DNA from: Methylobacterium cerastii
Lineage (GTDB): Bacteria; Pseudomonadota; Alphaproteobacteria; Rhizobiales; Beijerinckiaceae
Assembly: GCF_022179125.1 (NCBI RefSeq)
Contig: NZ_BPQG01000095.1
Span: forward strand, 1-44,452
Length of the DNA stretch: 44,452 nt
Reading direction: 5' to 3'
Shown one piece after another: positions 7,874 through 15,544 of this stretch; position 1 is the first letter of the stretch; each line of letters opens with the position of its first letter. Under the pieces are notes generated by a model. The model was not told the DNA's origin, searched no databases, and saw nothing but the letters and a program-made list of their open reading frames with translations. The position numbers were made by a program, and so were the translations under genes.

Positions 7874-8342
7874 CGATCATCTCCGAAGTGGTCTCGGAAC
7901 GGGGCGCTGACGCCCGCTCCACGCTCAGGGTTGGCCGGTGGCGGACGCCGCGCACCGCGATGGCTTCAAGCGAAGCGTCTTCGACCCGACTGGCGAGTTG
8001 AAGGATCAGCGCGACCAGGCCGCGCAGGAAATCGGGATGCCATTGGGTCCGGGCGTCGGCCGGCTCGGCCCAGAACCGCAGAAGATCGTCGAGGCAATCC
8101 GAGTTCGACGCCTGATCCTCAATGCTCGGCACGAGCATTGGGTTGGCAGCAGCGAGGGACCGTTCCGCGGCGTCGACCAGCGGCGCCAGGCGGCGATAAT
8201 CCTCAGCGGGCAGGACGCCGGTCACAGCGCCCCGGCAGGCAGCCCGCATCGCCATAGCGAAGGCCGGCCCTGGATCGCGTGAGCCCGCTGCGCACTCGAA
8301 CCCGTAGGCGGCGAGTTCGACCTGCTCGGCCACGGTCGTCAT
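7839..8342 (-). CDS. Hypothetical phage protein, 167 aa
   Basis: The ATG at 8342 overlaps the stop of the upstream 173-aa gene (ATGA), and the 3' end overlaps the next gene by 35 bases, as in tightly packed phage operons. The protein is mostly helical, with MTTVAEQVELAAYGFECAAG at the N-terminus and FLRGLVALILQLASRVEDAS near residues 105-124. The final 40 residues are polar and sit on the overlap, so they may be little constrained. No family recognised. It probably belongs to the virion or assembly set because of its place in the operon. Confidence 0.6.
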   Translation of the reverse strand: MTTVAEQVELAAYGFECAAGSRDPGPAFAMAMRAACRGAVTGVLPAEDYRRLAPLVDAAERSLAAANPMLVPSIEDQASNSDCLDDLLRFWAEPADARTQWHPDFLRGLVALILQLASRVEDASLEAIAVRGVRHRPTLSVERASAPRSETTSEMIDADLSCPQTRH

Positions 8343-8860
8343 CGCGGCCCCTTCGGCGATCCGGGGAACAGAACGACCACACAGGAGGTGGGCGAGGGCA
8401 GCGTCGGGAGTAGCGGCAGAACCGCGTCAAGAGAGGCGCCGCGAAGCTTTCGATTGAGGTCGTTGGCGCGCCGCATGTTGATGATGTCGAACCAGAACAT
8501 CGCGAGGACGGTGTCGCAACCGACGGGGACATGATCCCCGCGCCCCTCGTCGAGGGGGATCGCCCAACCGTTTGCTATGCCAAGAGCTGCGCGGTAGCCG
8601 AGCTCAATCTGTTCCGCCGAATACCGCAACGACAACAGGCGCTGGCTCGTCTTGTGAGCGGCGATCAGGTTGACCCTGAGCTGGTCACGATTGAACGCGT
8701 CGATGACCCTCGGATTTGCGCTCCGCCGCAGCGCCCCAAGGGCAAGTTCAAGGTTGAAGACGTGTTGTTCGTACGTCGACGCGTCGGCCGCTCTACGCAT
8801 CTCCCAGAACGCGTCGAAGTAGTCTGGCGGCTGGTATTCATTGTCCGCGGGGTCGTGCAT
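8339..8860 (-). CDS. Hypothetical phage protein, 173 aa, first gene of late operon
   Basis: The reading frame opens with GTG-ATG; I take the ATG at 8860, since neither codon has a strong ribosome site. The protein has an aromatic N-terminus (YQPPDYFDAFWEMRRAAD) followed by helical, Arg/Leu-rich sequence (VFNLELALGALRRS; HKTSQRLLSLRYSAEQIELG). No signal peptide or catalytic motif is evident. It is the most upstream gene of the leftward late run and overlaps the next start by four bases. No family recognised. What normally precedes such genes in phages (terminase, portal, capsid) is absent here. Confidence 0.55.
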   Translation of the reverse strand: MHDPADNEYQPPDYFDAFWEMRRAADASTYEQHVFNLELALGALRRSANPRVIDAFNRDQLRVNLIAAHKTSQRLLSLRYSAEQIELGYRAALGIANGWAIPLDEGRGDHVPVGCDTVLAMFWFDIINMRRANDLNRKLRGASLDAVLPLLPTLPSPTSCVVVLFPGSPKGPR

Positions 8861-9372
8861 CACGTCGCCGATCAGTCTCGCCCAAGGATCAGGCCGGCGT
8901 CGTGCGCCACGGCCGGCAGCGCTGATGCGCGATCTCTTGGTTCGAACTACGGGCCTCGCGCCATCGAGCGTCGAGGAGGTGATGCGGCCGCCCGAGCTCC
9001 GCGCTTATCGGGACATGCGCAGACTAGCGAATTCCAAATGGACGATCAACGACTAACTGCAATGATCGGCATGTATTTTTATAGATTGATACGGTCTATC
9101 GGGCTTTTGGTGCCAATTTCATGCTCCGGACATCTTGTCCAAAATCTTTTCCGGGGCGCAATTTTGTACGAAGGGGTGCACCGGCTGCGACATTTTGGCC
9201 GAAGGTATACCGGGGGCGTGCCCAGGGTAGGGTGCCGGTCTGATGCCAGCGCGAAAGTCTGACGGGCCAGGCTATAACGATCAACGACTTAGTTTATTCA
9301 GCGTCTGACGCATCCGACAATCATCAGACTAGTTTTAGATAAGTCCCTGAAGGTGACAGACTCATTGTCCTT
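8861..9372. other. Divergent intergenic region between late and rightward genes
   Basis: About 510 bases without a convincing gene. It separates the leftward late block from the rightward 100-aa and recombinase genes, so it should hold promoters for both. The stretch from about 9060 is AT-richer than its surroundings and includes three spaced direct repeats, listed separately. Open frames here on both strands lack ribosome sites at a proper distance. Confidence 0.5.
9126..9203 (-). repeat. Three imperfect ~15-bp direct repeats at ~30-bp spacing
   Basis: On the minus strand the copies start at 9203 (TTCGGCCAAAATGTC), 9172 (TTCGTACAAAATTGC) and 9143 (TTTGGACAAGATGTC). Outer copies match at 12 of 15 positions and are exactly 60 bp apart; the middle copy shares the core ACAAAAT and part of the left flank. 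Spacing of 29-31 bp is close to three helical turns, as expected for a regulator binding one face of the DNA. They lie in the divergent region, so an operator array is the simplest reading. Confidence 0.4.
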
Positions 9373-9675
9373 ATGGATTATTCAATTGCCGACGAACCCC
9401 ACGAGAATGCAACAATGCTCGAAATCTACACCCTCCCCGATGTGCGTCTTTACGCTATCAGCAACATCCTGGGCGCGGCGCTCGAAACGATCCTCACGAG
9501 CGAGGAGATCCCGGCGGAGCTTGGCGGTCGGCTCACTGGCCTCATCTCCGTCGCGCGAGCCGAGGCGATCCGGCTCTCGGACGAGCTGGACCCAACGGCC
9601 GTGACCATCCTGCCGCGAACACGCCTCACCTCCCTTGAGGGGAACGTCGTGGCCTTCCCGCGACAAGCCTATTGA
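9373..9675 (+). CDS. Hypothetical protein, 100 aa (86 aa if started at 9415)
   Basis: The frame runs from an ATG at 9373; an alternative ATG at 9415 has CGAGA about seven bases upstream and gives MLEIYTLPDVRLYAISNILG as N-terminus. The body is a helical Leu/Ala/Glu-rich sequence (LGAALETILTSEEIPAELGG) ending VVAFPRQAY, with no signal or membrane helix. It lies 63 bases before the serine recombinase on the same strand. No family recognised. Coding use looks real, with clean third-position GC. Confidence 0.55.
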   Translation: MDYSIADEPHENATMLEIYTLPDVRLYAISNILGAALETILTSEEIPAELGGRLTGLISVARAEAIRLSDELDPTAVTILPRTRLTSLEGNVVAFPRQAY

Positions 9676-9689
9676 CGATCGTTCCGCGT

Positions 9690-9729
9690 CGTATCATTGT
9701 ATGCAACGTCCGATGCACATAACGATACG
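9690..9729. promoter_or_regulatory. Imperfect inverted repeat upstream of serine recombinase (candidate recombinase site or operator)
   Basis: CGTATCATTGTATGC at 9690-9704 and GCACATAACGATACG at 9715-9729 form arms matching at 12 of 15 positions around a 10-base centre. The right arm ends ten bases before the recombinase ATG at 9739. Small serine recombinases bind paired half-sites next to their own gene, so this may be a res- or inversion-type site, or an autoregulatory operator. Confidence 0.4.
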
Positions 9730-9738
9730 GCGCGGAAA

Positions 9739-10425
9739 ATGGCCAACGGTCGCTTCGTCTCCTACCTTCGCGTCAGCACCGATCGACAGGGCCGCTCAGG
9801 TCTCGGCCTTGAGGCGCAACGCGCCGCTGTGACGGATTACCTGAACGGCGGCGCGTGGTCGCTCGTCGCCGAGGTCGTTGAGATCGAAAGCGGTGCGAAT
9901 GCCGACCGCCCCGAATTGGCGCGAGCTATGGCGCTCTGCCGAGCCCACCGCGCGACGCTCGTCGTTGCGAAGCTCGATCGGCTAGCGCGTGACGCGCATT
10001 TCCTTCTGGGCCTCGACAAGGCCGGCATCGACTTCGTTGCGTGCGACATGCCGTCGGCGAACCGCATGACGGTCGGGATCATGGCCGTGGTCGCCGAGGA
10101 GGAGCGGCGCATGATATCTGCTCGAACGAAGGCAGCGCTCGCCGCCGCGAAGGCACGCGGCCAGAAGCTCGGTGGCTTCCGCGGCAGGGCGGGAACGGCA
10201 GCGGATACAGCTCGCGCCCGGGAAGCCCGAGCCGGCAACGCCGACTCCCACGCCGAAGCCCTGTCGCCGATCATCGCCCGTATCGATCCCGCTGGCACGG
10301 CATCGCTGCGCACGGTCGCCGCGGCGCTTGAAGCCGAAGGCATTCCGACCCCGAGCGGTCGCGGGACTTGGACGCCGACCGCCGTGGCACGACTGAGGGC
10401 ACGCCTGCAGCCATCCAGCACATAA
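9739..10425 (+). CDS. Serine recombinase (resolvase/invertase family), 228 aa
   Basis: The N-terminal catalytic domain of the resolvase/invertase family is clear: FVSYLRVSTDRQG places the nucleophile Ser at residue 13 with Arg11 beside it. KLDRLARD at 78-85 supplies the conserved D-R-x-x-R-D segment, and EEERRMISARTKAALAAAKARG is the long E helix. A C-terminal helical, helix-turn-helix-like region (about 185-225: TASLRTVAAALEAEGIPTPS and GTWTPTAVARLRARL) should bind DNA. The start at 9739 matches family N-termini; the longer frame from 9697 would add 14 unlikely residues. It converges with the next leftward gene, eight bases away. It probably performs site-specific resolution or inversion; it may be a second recombinase acquired by the element. 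Confidence 0.9.
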   Translation: MANGRFVSYLRVSTDRQGRSGLGLEAQRAAVTDYLNGGAWSLVAEVVEIESGANADRPELARAMALCRAHRATLVVAKLDRLARDAHFLLGLDKAGIDFVACDMPSANRMTVGIMAVVAEEERRMISARTKAALAAAKARGQKLGGFRGRAGTAADTARAREARAGNADSHAEALSPIIARIDPAGTASLRTVAAALEAEGIPTPSGRGTWTPTAVARLRARLQPSST

Positions 10426-10433
10426 CCCGCCAG

Positions 10434-10769
10434 TCAGTCGAAGACGCCGTCGCCAGGCGCCTCATCGTCGGCCACTGGTGCGTCGAGGGCAGCGAGGAGG
10501 GCACGCGCCTGCTCAGCCCGCCGCGCCAGCTCCGCCCGAGACATGCTCGACAAGGGCGCTTCGGCCTCGTCGTCGGCTGCGCCTTCGAACACGCCTCCGA
10601 TACGGCAGATGAGGTTCGCACCATCAAGGCGCTCGGCTGCCCGTGCCTTCTCATCTCGGCAGACCGCTAAGGCCGTGTCATACGCCGCCTCAAGACCCTC
10701 GGTCCGAGCACGCGCCCGAACGCGCTTCACGACTTCGCCGGCCGCAGCGGCAGGTTTGGCTCGCGTCAT
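10434..10769 (-). CDS. Hypothetical phage protein, 111 aa
   Basis: A strong ribosome site (AGGAG, six bases from the ATG) supports the start at 10769. The product is Ala/Arg/Glu-rich and helical, with probable coiled-coil segments (GEVVKRVRARARTEGLEAAY and SMSRAELARRAEQARALLAAL) and an acidic tail. It lies nine bases after the HGG-motif gene and is the last gene of the leftward early operon, converging on the serine recombinase. No named family recognised; size and basic-then-acidic layout would allow a DNA-associated role. Confidence 0.65.
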   Translation of the reverse strand: MTRAKPAAAAGEVVKRVRARARTEGLEAAYDTALAVCRDEKARAAERLDGANLICRIGGVFEGAADDEAEAPLSSMSRAELARRAEQARALLAALDAPVADDEAPGDGVFD

Positions 10770-10778
10770 CTCGATCTC

Positions 10779-11447
10779 CTATCCAAAAACGCCGATCCCA
10801 TCGCGTAGGGCAATCTGCAGCGGCGAGAGCTCAGGGGCTGCGCGGCGGAAGGCGTCGTCGACACCGTCCCGAGGCGTCCGTTTGACCGTGGTGGGTCGTG
10901 CCTTCCGGACCCGCGCATCCTCACCGTCGGAGGGCCGCGACTTGGCCATCAGATCCGCGAGCCACCGAGCGGCGTCGCGATCATGCCGGCGCCGTTGACG
11001 CTTCGTCGGGCTACCGGGCGTGTGCGAGGCCTGCCAGGCTTCGTATCGAGTCCGTTGCTCCGGCGTCATCGTCTCGACGCGGTCGACAGCCTCGCGCCGC
11101 CGGCGCTGCTTGTAAGCGTCGCTCCGCGGCTTGCCGGTCGGAACACCGCCTGGACAGGCCGGCGTGTGCCAGCCGAGCGGCCCGGCCCCTTTCGGTGTAG
11201 CGCCGCCGTGGAATTTACAACGGGTGCGGCCTTTGGCCGGCAGGAGCTTGCACGGCTCGCCAGTGGACTTCGCCCGGGCGCCGCACTTCGGCAGGCTGGC
11301 CCGGCTTGCGTTGACGGCACGTAGGGCTTGGCGGCCGATCTCTCGCGACGCATCCGAACGCGACCAAGCCGAGACCCGGCGCGGGTGCTTGTCCGGCCCC
11401 CGCCGTCGCGGAGCGCGCGGACGCTTGTCCGGTCCTCGCTTTCTCAT
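10779..11447 (-). CDS. HGG-motif Cys/His protein, 222 aa
   Basis: The N-terminus is very basic and contains a duplicated RGPDK motif (residues 4-8 and 16-20). The recognisable core is a Cys/His cluster with C55, C66, C77 and H80, of the form CGARAKSTGEPC then GRTRCKFHGG. This motif (CGAxTRxGxPC...CxxHGG) is common in phage and mobile-element proteins and probably binds zinc. The C-terminal half is Arg-rich and helical. I chose the ATG at 11447 because the protein then begins MRKRGPDKRP; the longer frame to 11525 crosses the inverted repeat upstream. It is likely a DNA- or RNA-binding accessory protein; function not established. Confidence 0.7.
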   Translation of the reverse strand: MRKRGPDKRPRAPRRRGPDKHPRRVSAWSRSDASREIGRQALRAVNASRASLPKCGARAKSTGEPCKLLPAKGRTRCKFHGGATPKGAGPLGWHTPACPGGVPTGKPRSDAYKQRRRREAVDRVETMTPEQRTRYEAWQASHTPGSPTKRQRRRHDRDAARWLADLMAKSRPSDGEDARVRKARPTTVKRTPRDGVDDAFRRAAPELSPLQIALRDGIGVFG

Positions 11448-11509
11448 AGCGAGCGCCCGTGAGGTATATCGGACCACATCCCCCATGGGGCGATCCGACG
11501 AGCCTCGGC

Positions 11510-11630
11510 GCCGACATTGCCGCATGTGCGCGCGCGGAGAGATCTCGACAGAAAATAGAAAAAATGCCGCTGATAATTAATTGATTTAAAAAGCAACCTG
11601 GATCTCGCGCACGCATGCGGCAATGTCGGC
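11510..11630. repeat. Long inverted repeat with AT-rich centre (candidate replication origin or operator)
   Basis: A perfect 17-bp inverted repeat (GCCGACATTGCCGCATG at 11510-11526 and its complement at 11614-11630) extends imperfectly inwards through GCGCG and GAGATC on both sides. The roughly 60-base centre is strikingly AT-rich for this genome (AAAATAGAAAAAATG, then TAATTAATTGATTTAAAAA). It sits between the replication-protein gene and the HGG gene. The layout fits a phage or plasmid origin with an unwinding element, or a large cruciform operator. Confidence 0.5.
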
Positions 11631-11672
11631 AAAACGAGCCGAAATCGCTCCAAAACCTGCCTCCGATGTGGT

Positions 11673-14357
11673 TCAACGCGCATCGGAAATTCTCCGGCGA
11701 GCCTCGATTGCGTCCTGCAGGCGCCTGCGCTCATGCGTCCGACGGGATTTTTCCCGTTCAGCCCGTTCGGCGAAGCGTTCGAAAATACGAGGATTGACCC
11801 GCCAACTTGTCGGACCTTCCGGCGAGGAGGCCGCGACGTTGACCCATCCGGCGGTTTCCAGATCTCGCATTGCGGCCATCGTGATCCGGCGATTGCCCTG
11901 CAGCGACCGCCGCGCCTTCTCGATTTCCCGGGGCGTCACATGCTCGATAGCGGCGCGGGTCAGCAGCCAGCCTGCGATCCATCGCGCCTCGGCGGTGCTC
12001 TCCGCCGGGTCGTGATACTCGGCGTAGAAGCGCCACGCGTGCCGGAGCAGGAAGAAGCAGAAGCGGGACGCCTTCGTCGCCGTCTCGGCCGACACCCGCG
12101 CACTGAGCGGTACGCACCCAACGAACGCCCAGGTTTCGAGGGCATGGAAGATCAGGAGGATGCGGGACATCAGCCCCTCCCACTTGGACACGTGGCCCTC
12201 CCACGCGGCCGAGCTGCCGGGCAGGCGCTGCAGCTTTCGGATCTCGGCCCAGGTCTCGGCCATGACCGTGTGCGCCTCGGCACTGAGCTGCACCGTCCCG
12301 CCGGACGACTTGTCTATGGCCGCGAGCGCGCGGATGGCGCTGGCGTACTCGCTGAGCGCTGCTTCGTCCGGGGGCATATCGAGGCTCAGCCGGTCTGCCT
12401 CGTCGTCGACCACGAATACGAAGCGCTGAAGCATGCCGTCGCTTCCGAGGTCGCGGGCCAGCGCGCGGATCTTCTCCGGTTGCGTCGAGGCGAGGAGCCC
12501 CATCAGCGCTGAGGTCGCGCGCACCGTCCCGCAGACCCGTTCCAGGCTAATGTCGCCGCCGTCGAGCAGCCGAAGCTGATGGCTCCGATCGCCGTCGCCG
12601 TTCCGCTTGTACGCCCCCATCGCGCCAAGGAACGACGCGAGCTCGTCCGGCGCCCGGATGATGCCGCGCGGGTTGTCGGCATGGATGCGAACCTGCTTCT
12701 CCAAGGTCGCGTCGTCGACCACGTGCTGCCGTGTGACCGGCCGTGAGTTTGTCGGCTGCGGCAGCGCCTTCCGGTGCTTCCGATCAGCCTCGGCAGTTTC
12801 CCATGCGTCGAGCGCCCGGCGGCCCGAAGCAAACAGCTCACGATCGATCACCTTCAGGGGCTCAAGCGCCGCGGCGATCAGCGGGGATTTCTTCCGGCCC
12901 GGCCGCGCCACGATGACAGCAGGAAAAGCCGCCGGCACCTTCCACCGATCGTCGAACCGCCGAGGTTGGATCGTCAGGGCGTTGCCAATGGCACCCCCGA
13001 CGACCGTGATGGCCGCGATCGCGGCGAAGGCCTCTGGCACCCCCTTGCGCAGGGCCTCCGTCTTCACGAACCCCTCGATGACGCTCGGCAGGCACCCGGC
13101 AGGGGGTGTGGCCAGGTCGGCCGGATCGTCGTCACAGAACAGGTTGACGGGCTCGCCGAAGGCAGAGGCTTCGGTGCTCGGCGGCGCCCCGTCATCGTCC
13201 TCGATCACGTCGAAGTAGGCTTCGGGCCGATGCGGCGCGACCCGCTCCAATGCCCGCGCGATCGTCCGACCAAGGTACGCCAACGCTTGCGCGTCGCCGT
13301 GTTCGGCCTTCGCCTCGAACTTCTCGGGCGAGTAGGCCGCGATGACGGCCGCGACGTCTGCCATCTCGACGATGCCGGCGCGGACGCACTCGCTAGCGAT
13401 GGCGAAATCGCGCTCGGACCGATCCGTCACCGGGCCGTCGGGCCACAGAAGGCGAGCGAATGCCGGCCGGGCGGCACAGGCTGCGGCGACCGTCTCAGCT
13501 AAGGCGGGGTCTAGGCGGTCAGGCTCGCCGAGGGCGTCCCACGCCGCCGATGGGTCGAAGTCCAAGGCACAGGTCGAAGCGGGCTCGACGGCGATCGGCG
13601 GCGCAATCCGAGCGAGCGCGGCAAGCGAGTACCGGCGCCCTGCGCCCATCACCCTGCCGCGGGTCGCAGCCGACACGCGCCCCTTCGCCCGCTTCTTCGC
13701 GTGCGGCAGGTTGATCGTGTGGGGGATGCGCAGGAGGTGCTCCACGCTCTGCACGGCATCGCCACCGAAGCGCCGAGCCAGCGCCTTGCCCTGCGCCTCG
13801 ACGGCCGCGATGTTCTCCGGCGTGGCCGGGAGAGGTTCGGCGAACAGCCACACGGCCTGCACGCCGCCGCCGCTGTCTATGATGACGGACGGGCCGCTAT
13901 CGTTGTCCTCGCCCCACGCTTCGAGCTGATTTAGCAGTCGTTGCCGCTCGATCGCGAACCCGCCAGGTGTGGCCTCCACAGCCGCGCCAGGATCGAGGTC
14001 GACAGGAATGCCGTGCAGGATCGCGACGTCCGACTTCAGGATGGTGCCAGCCTTCCCGCGCTGATCCGCCGGCGCGACCGGTTCGTTATGCCGGAAGTGC
14101 AGGTTGGCCACGCCTTGCCGGGCCGAGATCCACGCTGTGAGCTGCGCCCGCTCAGCGGGCAGCATGAAGGTGGCGCCGATCAGTGCTCCATCGGGCACAA
14201 TGGCAGCGACCGCGATCCGTCCATTCGGACGCAACGTGCAGAGGAAGTCGACGGCTCTTGCCGTATCGTAGGGCAAACGCGAGCTGATTTGCTCATCGGC
14301 TGCGCAGTCGCTGTATTGCGGCGTCGGCTCGTCTGGATGTATATTCGGGCTCAGCAT
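11673..14357 (-). CDS. Phage/plasmid replication protein: RepB-like primase plus DUF3987 helicase-like domain, 894 aa
   Basis: The N-terminal third resembles archaeo-eukaryotic-type RepB primases: a VDLDP acidic pair (about 119-123), SGGGVQAVWLF (162-172) and RIPHTINLP (210-218), matching the family's D-x-D, S-G-x-G-x-x-W and R-x-P-x-x-x-N signatures. The C-terminal half matches DUF3987 (YfjI-like): ARPGRKKSP near 484-492 as a degenerate phosphate loop, APDELASFLGAM as an acidic Walker B-like segment, and LLDGGDISLERVCGT downstream. The start is taken as the ATG at 14357 (MLSPNIHPDEP); a GTG at 14399 is possible. It is the central replication gene of the early module, next to the AT-rich inverted repeat. 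It probably primes and unwinds element DNA; activity is inferred. Confidence 0.8.
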   Translation of the reverse strand: MLSPNIHPDEPTPQYSDCAADEQISSRLPYDTARAVDFLCTLRPNGRIAVAAIVPDGALIGATFMLPAERAQLTAWISARQGVANLHFRHNEPVAPADQRGKAGTILKSDVAILHGIPVDLDPGAAVEATPGGFAIERQRLLNQLEAWGEDNDSGPSVIIDSGGGVQAVWLFAEPLPATPENIAAVEAQGKALARRFGGDAVQSVEHLLRIPHTINLPHAKKRAKGRVSAATRGRVMGAGRRYSLAALARIAPPIAVEPASTCALDFDPSAAWDALGEPDRLDPALAETVAAACAARPAFARLLWPDGPVTDRSERDFAIASECVRAGIVEMADVAAVIAAYSPEKFEAKAEHGDAQALAYLGRTIARALERVAPHRPEAYFDVIEDDDGAPPSTEASAFGEPVNLFCDDDPADLATPPAGCLPSVIEGFVKTEALRKGVPEAFAAIAAITVVGGAIGNALTIQPRRFDDRWKVPAAFPAVIVARPGRKKSPLIAAALEPLKVIDRELFASGRRALDAWETAEADRKHRKALPQPTNSRPVTRQHVVDDATLEKQVRIHADNPRGIIRAPDELASFLGAMGAYKRNGDGDRSHQLRLLDGGDISLERVCGTVRATSALMGLLASTQPEKIRALARDLGSDGMLQRFVFVVDDEADRLSLDMPPDEAALSEYASAIRALAAIDKSSGGTVQLSAEAHTVMAETWAEIRKLQRLPGSSAAWEGHVSKWEGLMSRILLIFHALETWAFVGCVPLSARVSAETATKASRFCFFLLRHAWRFYAEYHDPAESTAEARWIAGWLLTRAAIEHVTPREIEKARRSLQGNRRITMAAMRDLETAGWVNVAASSPEGPTSWRVNPRIFERFAERAEREKSRRTHERRRLQDAIEARRRISDAR

Positions 14358-14503
14358 GAAAAGACTTTCGCCGGACGCCTGGCCACAGGCGCGAGGCACG
14401 CGAGGATGAGACGACGCGGCGGCTTTCCCGATGGCACGGGAGGGCCGCCGTCTCGGTTTCAGGCGTGGCTGGCAGTTCCTCGGGGCGATCGGTACGGGCG
14501 ACG

Positions 14504-14752
14504 TCAGGCAGCGTGGCTAGAAAGCTCGGACGTCGAGGTGACACGGCGGCTCAATCGGCCCTGCACCCATGCTCGGCAGGCGCTCGGCGTGTAGAGCGGG
14601 AACCGGCCAAACTTCTGGTATTCCGGGCCGCCGCCAACGACTGCGAGCTTTGCCAGAGTGCTGGCGCAGCAGGAGACGCCGAAGGTCTCTCGGATGAACG
14701 AAGCCGCCTCGACGCGGCGCATCAGTCTTTCGGTATGGGCGGTCTCGGACAT
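14504..14752 (-). CDS. Excisionase/AlpA-like helix-turn-helix protein, 82 aa
   Basis: The sequence MRRVEAASFIRETFGVSCCA, then STLAKLAVVGGGPEYQKFG and RFPLYTPSACRAWVQ, follows the pattern of MerR-superfamily excisionase-type HTH proteins (EAAxFI...S..TLaKl...GgGPxyxKxGrxxLY....l.aWv). These bind DNA as recombination-directionality factors or prophage regulators. GGAGAGA nine bases before the ATG at 14752 decides the start; the longer frame to 14842 has no better site. It lies between the integrase-linked 231-aa gene and the replication gene, all leftward, which supports an excision or early-control role. Confidence 0.75.
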   Translation of the reverse strand: MSETAHTERLMRRVEAASFIRETFGVSCCASTLAKLAVVGGGPEYQKFGRFPLYTPSACRAWVQGRLSRRVTSTSELSSHAA

Positions 14753-14848
14753 CGGCAGGTTCTCTCCGCAGGTTGCGCCGCCAAGGACGGTGCGGCGGGT
14801 TCCGTCAGATTGACCAGCATCGCCGGTAATCGCACCTTCCAAGTGCGC

Positions 14849-15544
14849 TCAATCGCGCTCACGATCTTTGAGCGCTCGGCGGATCGTGGCATCGCCGGCT
14901 TCCACACCTGCCGCTTGCAAGTGCGCTCTGATCTCGGCGTTTCGCCGCTTGGCTGGGTATCCAAGTGGCCACCGCCCCTCCGGCCACATGGTCGAAATGG
15001 CCTCGATCACCGCGCGCCGCCGGTCAGTTTTCGCTGCGCCCCCGGCCCCTCGGCTAGTCGCAGCGGGGGTCAACGACATTGCCCCCGGGAACGCACGTTC
15101 CACGTCCGCTGCGATCACCTCGACGTCGTACCAGCACCGTTGTGCCTCGCTTGTGCCTGCGAGAAAGCATTCCAGCCCTGGCGCATCCCTCTCGCCGTCT
15201 AGGTGGAGGTCTCGTGCTTCGATCGTGAGCGCCTGTCGATGGCTCGGCATCGCACCGTTCAGCGCCGGGCACCCATCGGCCCTGACCGTTCCGTCGGTGC
15301 CGCGCGCGTCGGTTGCGCTCCCGCGCGCCACGATGCGCTCGGCCAGCGGCTGCCAACCGTCACGTAGAAGCGTCCTGCCGTTGCTCTCAACCAGCCCGGT
15401 CCGAACGACCAGCGACATCGTTGTCCACGGCTCGCCAGCCGCGGCAGCACGGCCGATGTCGTCAACGAGCGATCCGTCGCGCGTGAAGACCCACGCGACA
15501 GCCTGCAACAGCGACCACCGCTCGGTCGGCAGGGTTGCGCTCAT
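14849..15544 (-). CDS. Hypothetical phage protein coupled to integrase, 231 aa
   Basis: The ATG at 15544 overlaps the integrase stop (ATGA), so translation is probably coupled. The N-terminus has MSATLPTERWSLLQAVAWVF, a W-rich helix seen in uncharacterised alphaproteobacterial phage proteins. The C-terminal 55 residues (AVIEAISTMWPEGRWPLGYP, then RNAEIRAHLQAAG and DATIRRALKD) look like a winged-helix or helix-turn-helix domain with W-P-x-G and T-I-x-R-A-L signatures. It may bind DNA and regulate the early module or integration. No named family assigned. Confidence 0.7.
   Translation of the reverse strand: MSATLPTERWSLLQAVAWVFTRDGSLVDDIGRAAAAGEPWTTMSLVVRTGLVESNGRTLLRDGWQPLAERIVARGSATDARGTDGTVRADGCPALNGAMPSHRQALTIEARDLHLDGERDAPGLECFLAGTSEAQRCWYDVEVIAADVERAFPGAMSLTPAATSRGAGGAAKTDRRRAVIEAISTMWPEGRWPLGYPAKRRNAEIRAHLQAAGVEAGDATIRRALKDRERD

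Noticed and set aside
8841-9056. Small plus-strand ORF with GGAGG near 8975
   Set aside because: The GGAGG is only two bases from the internal ATG at 8982, the peptide has no recognisable character, and the longer frame overlaps the late operon start.
9126-9203. CRISPR array
   Set aside because: Only three imperfect ~15-bp repeats with no cas genes and spacing too short for a standard repeat-spacer unit.
9096-9284. 62-codon minus-strand ORF containing repeated FGQ-x-V
   Set aside because: The amino-acid repeat results from the DNA direct repeats in the regulatory region; no ribosome site.
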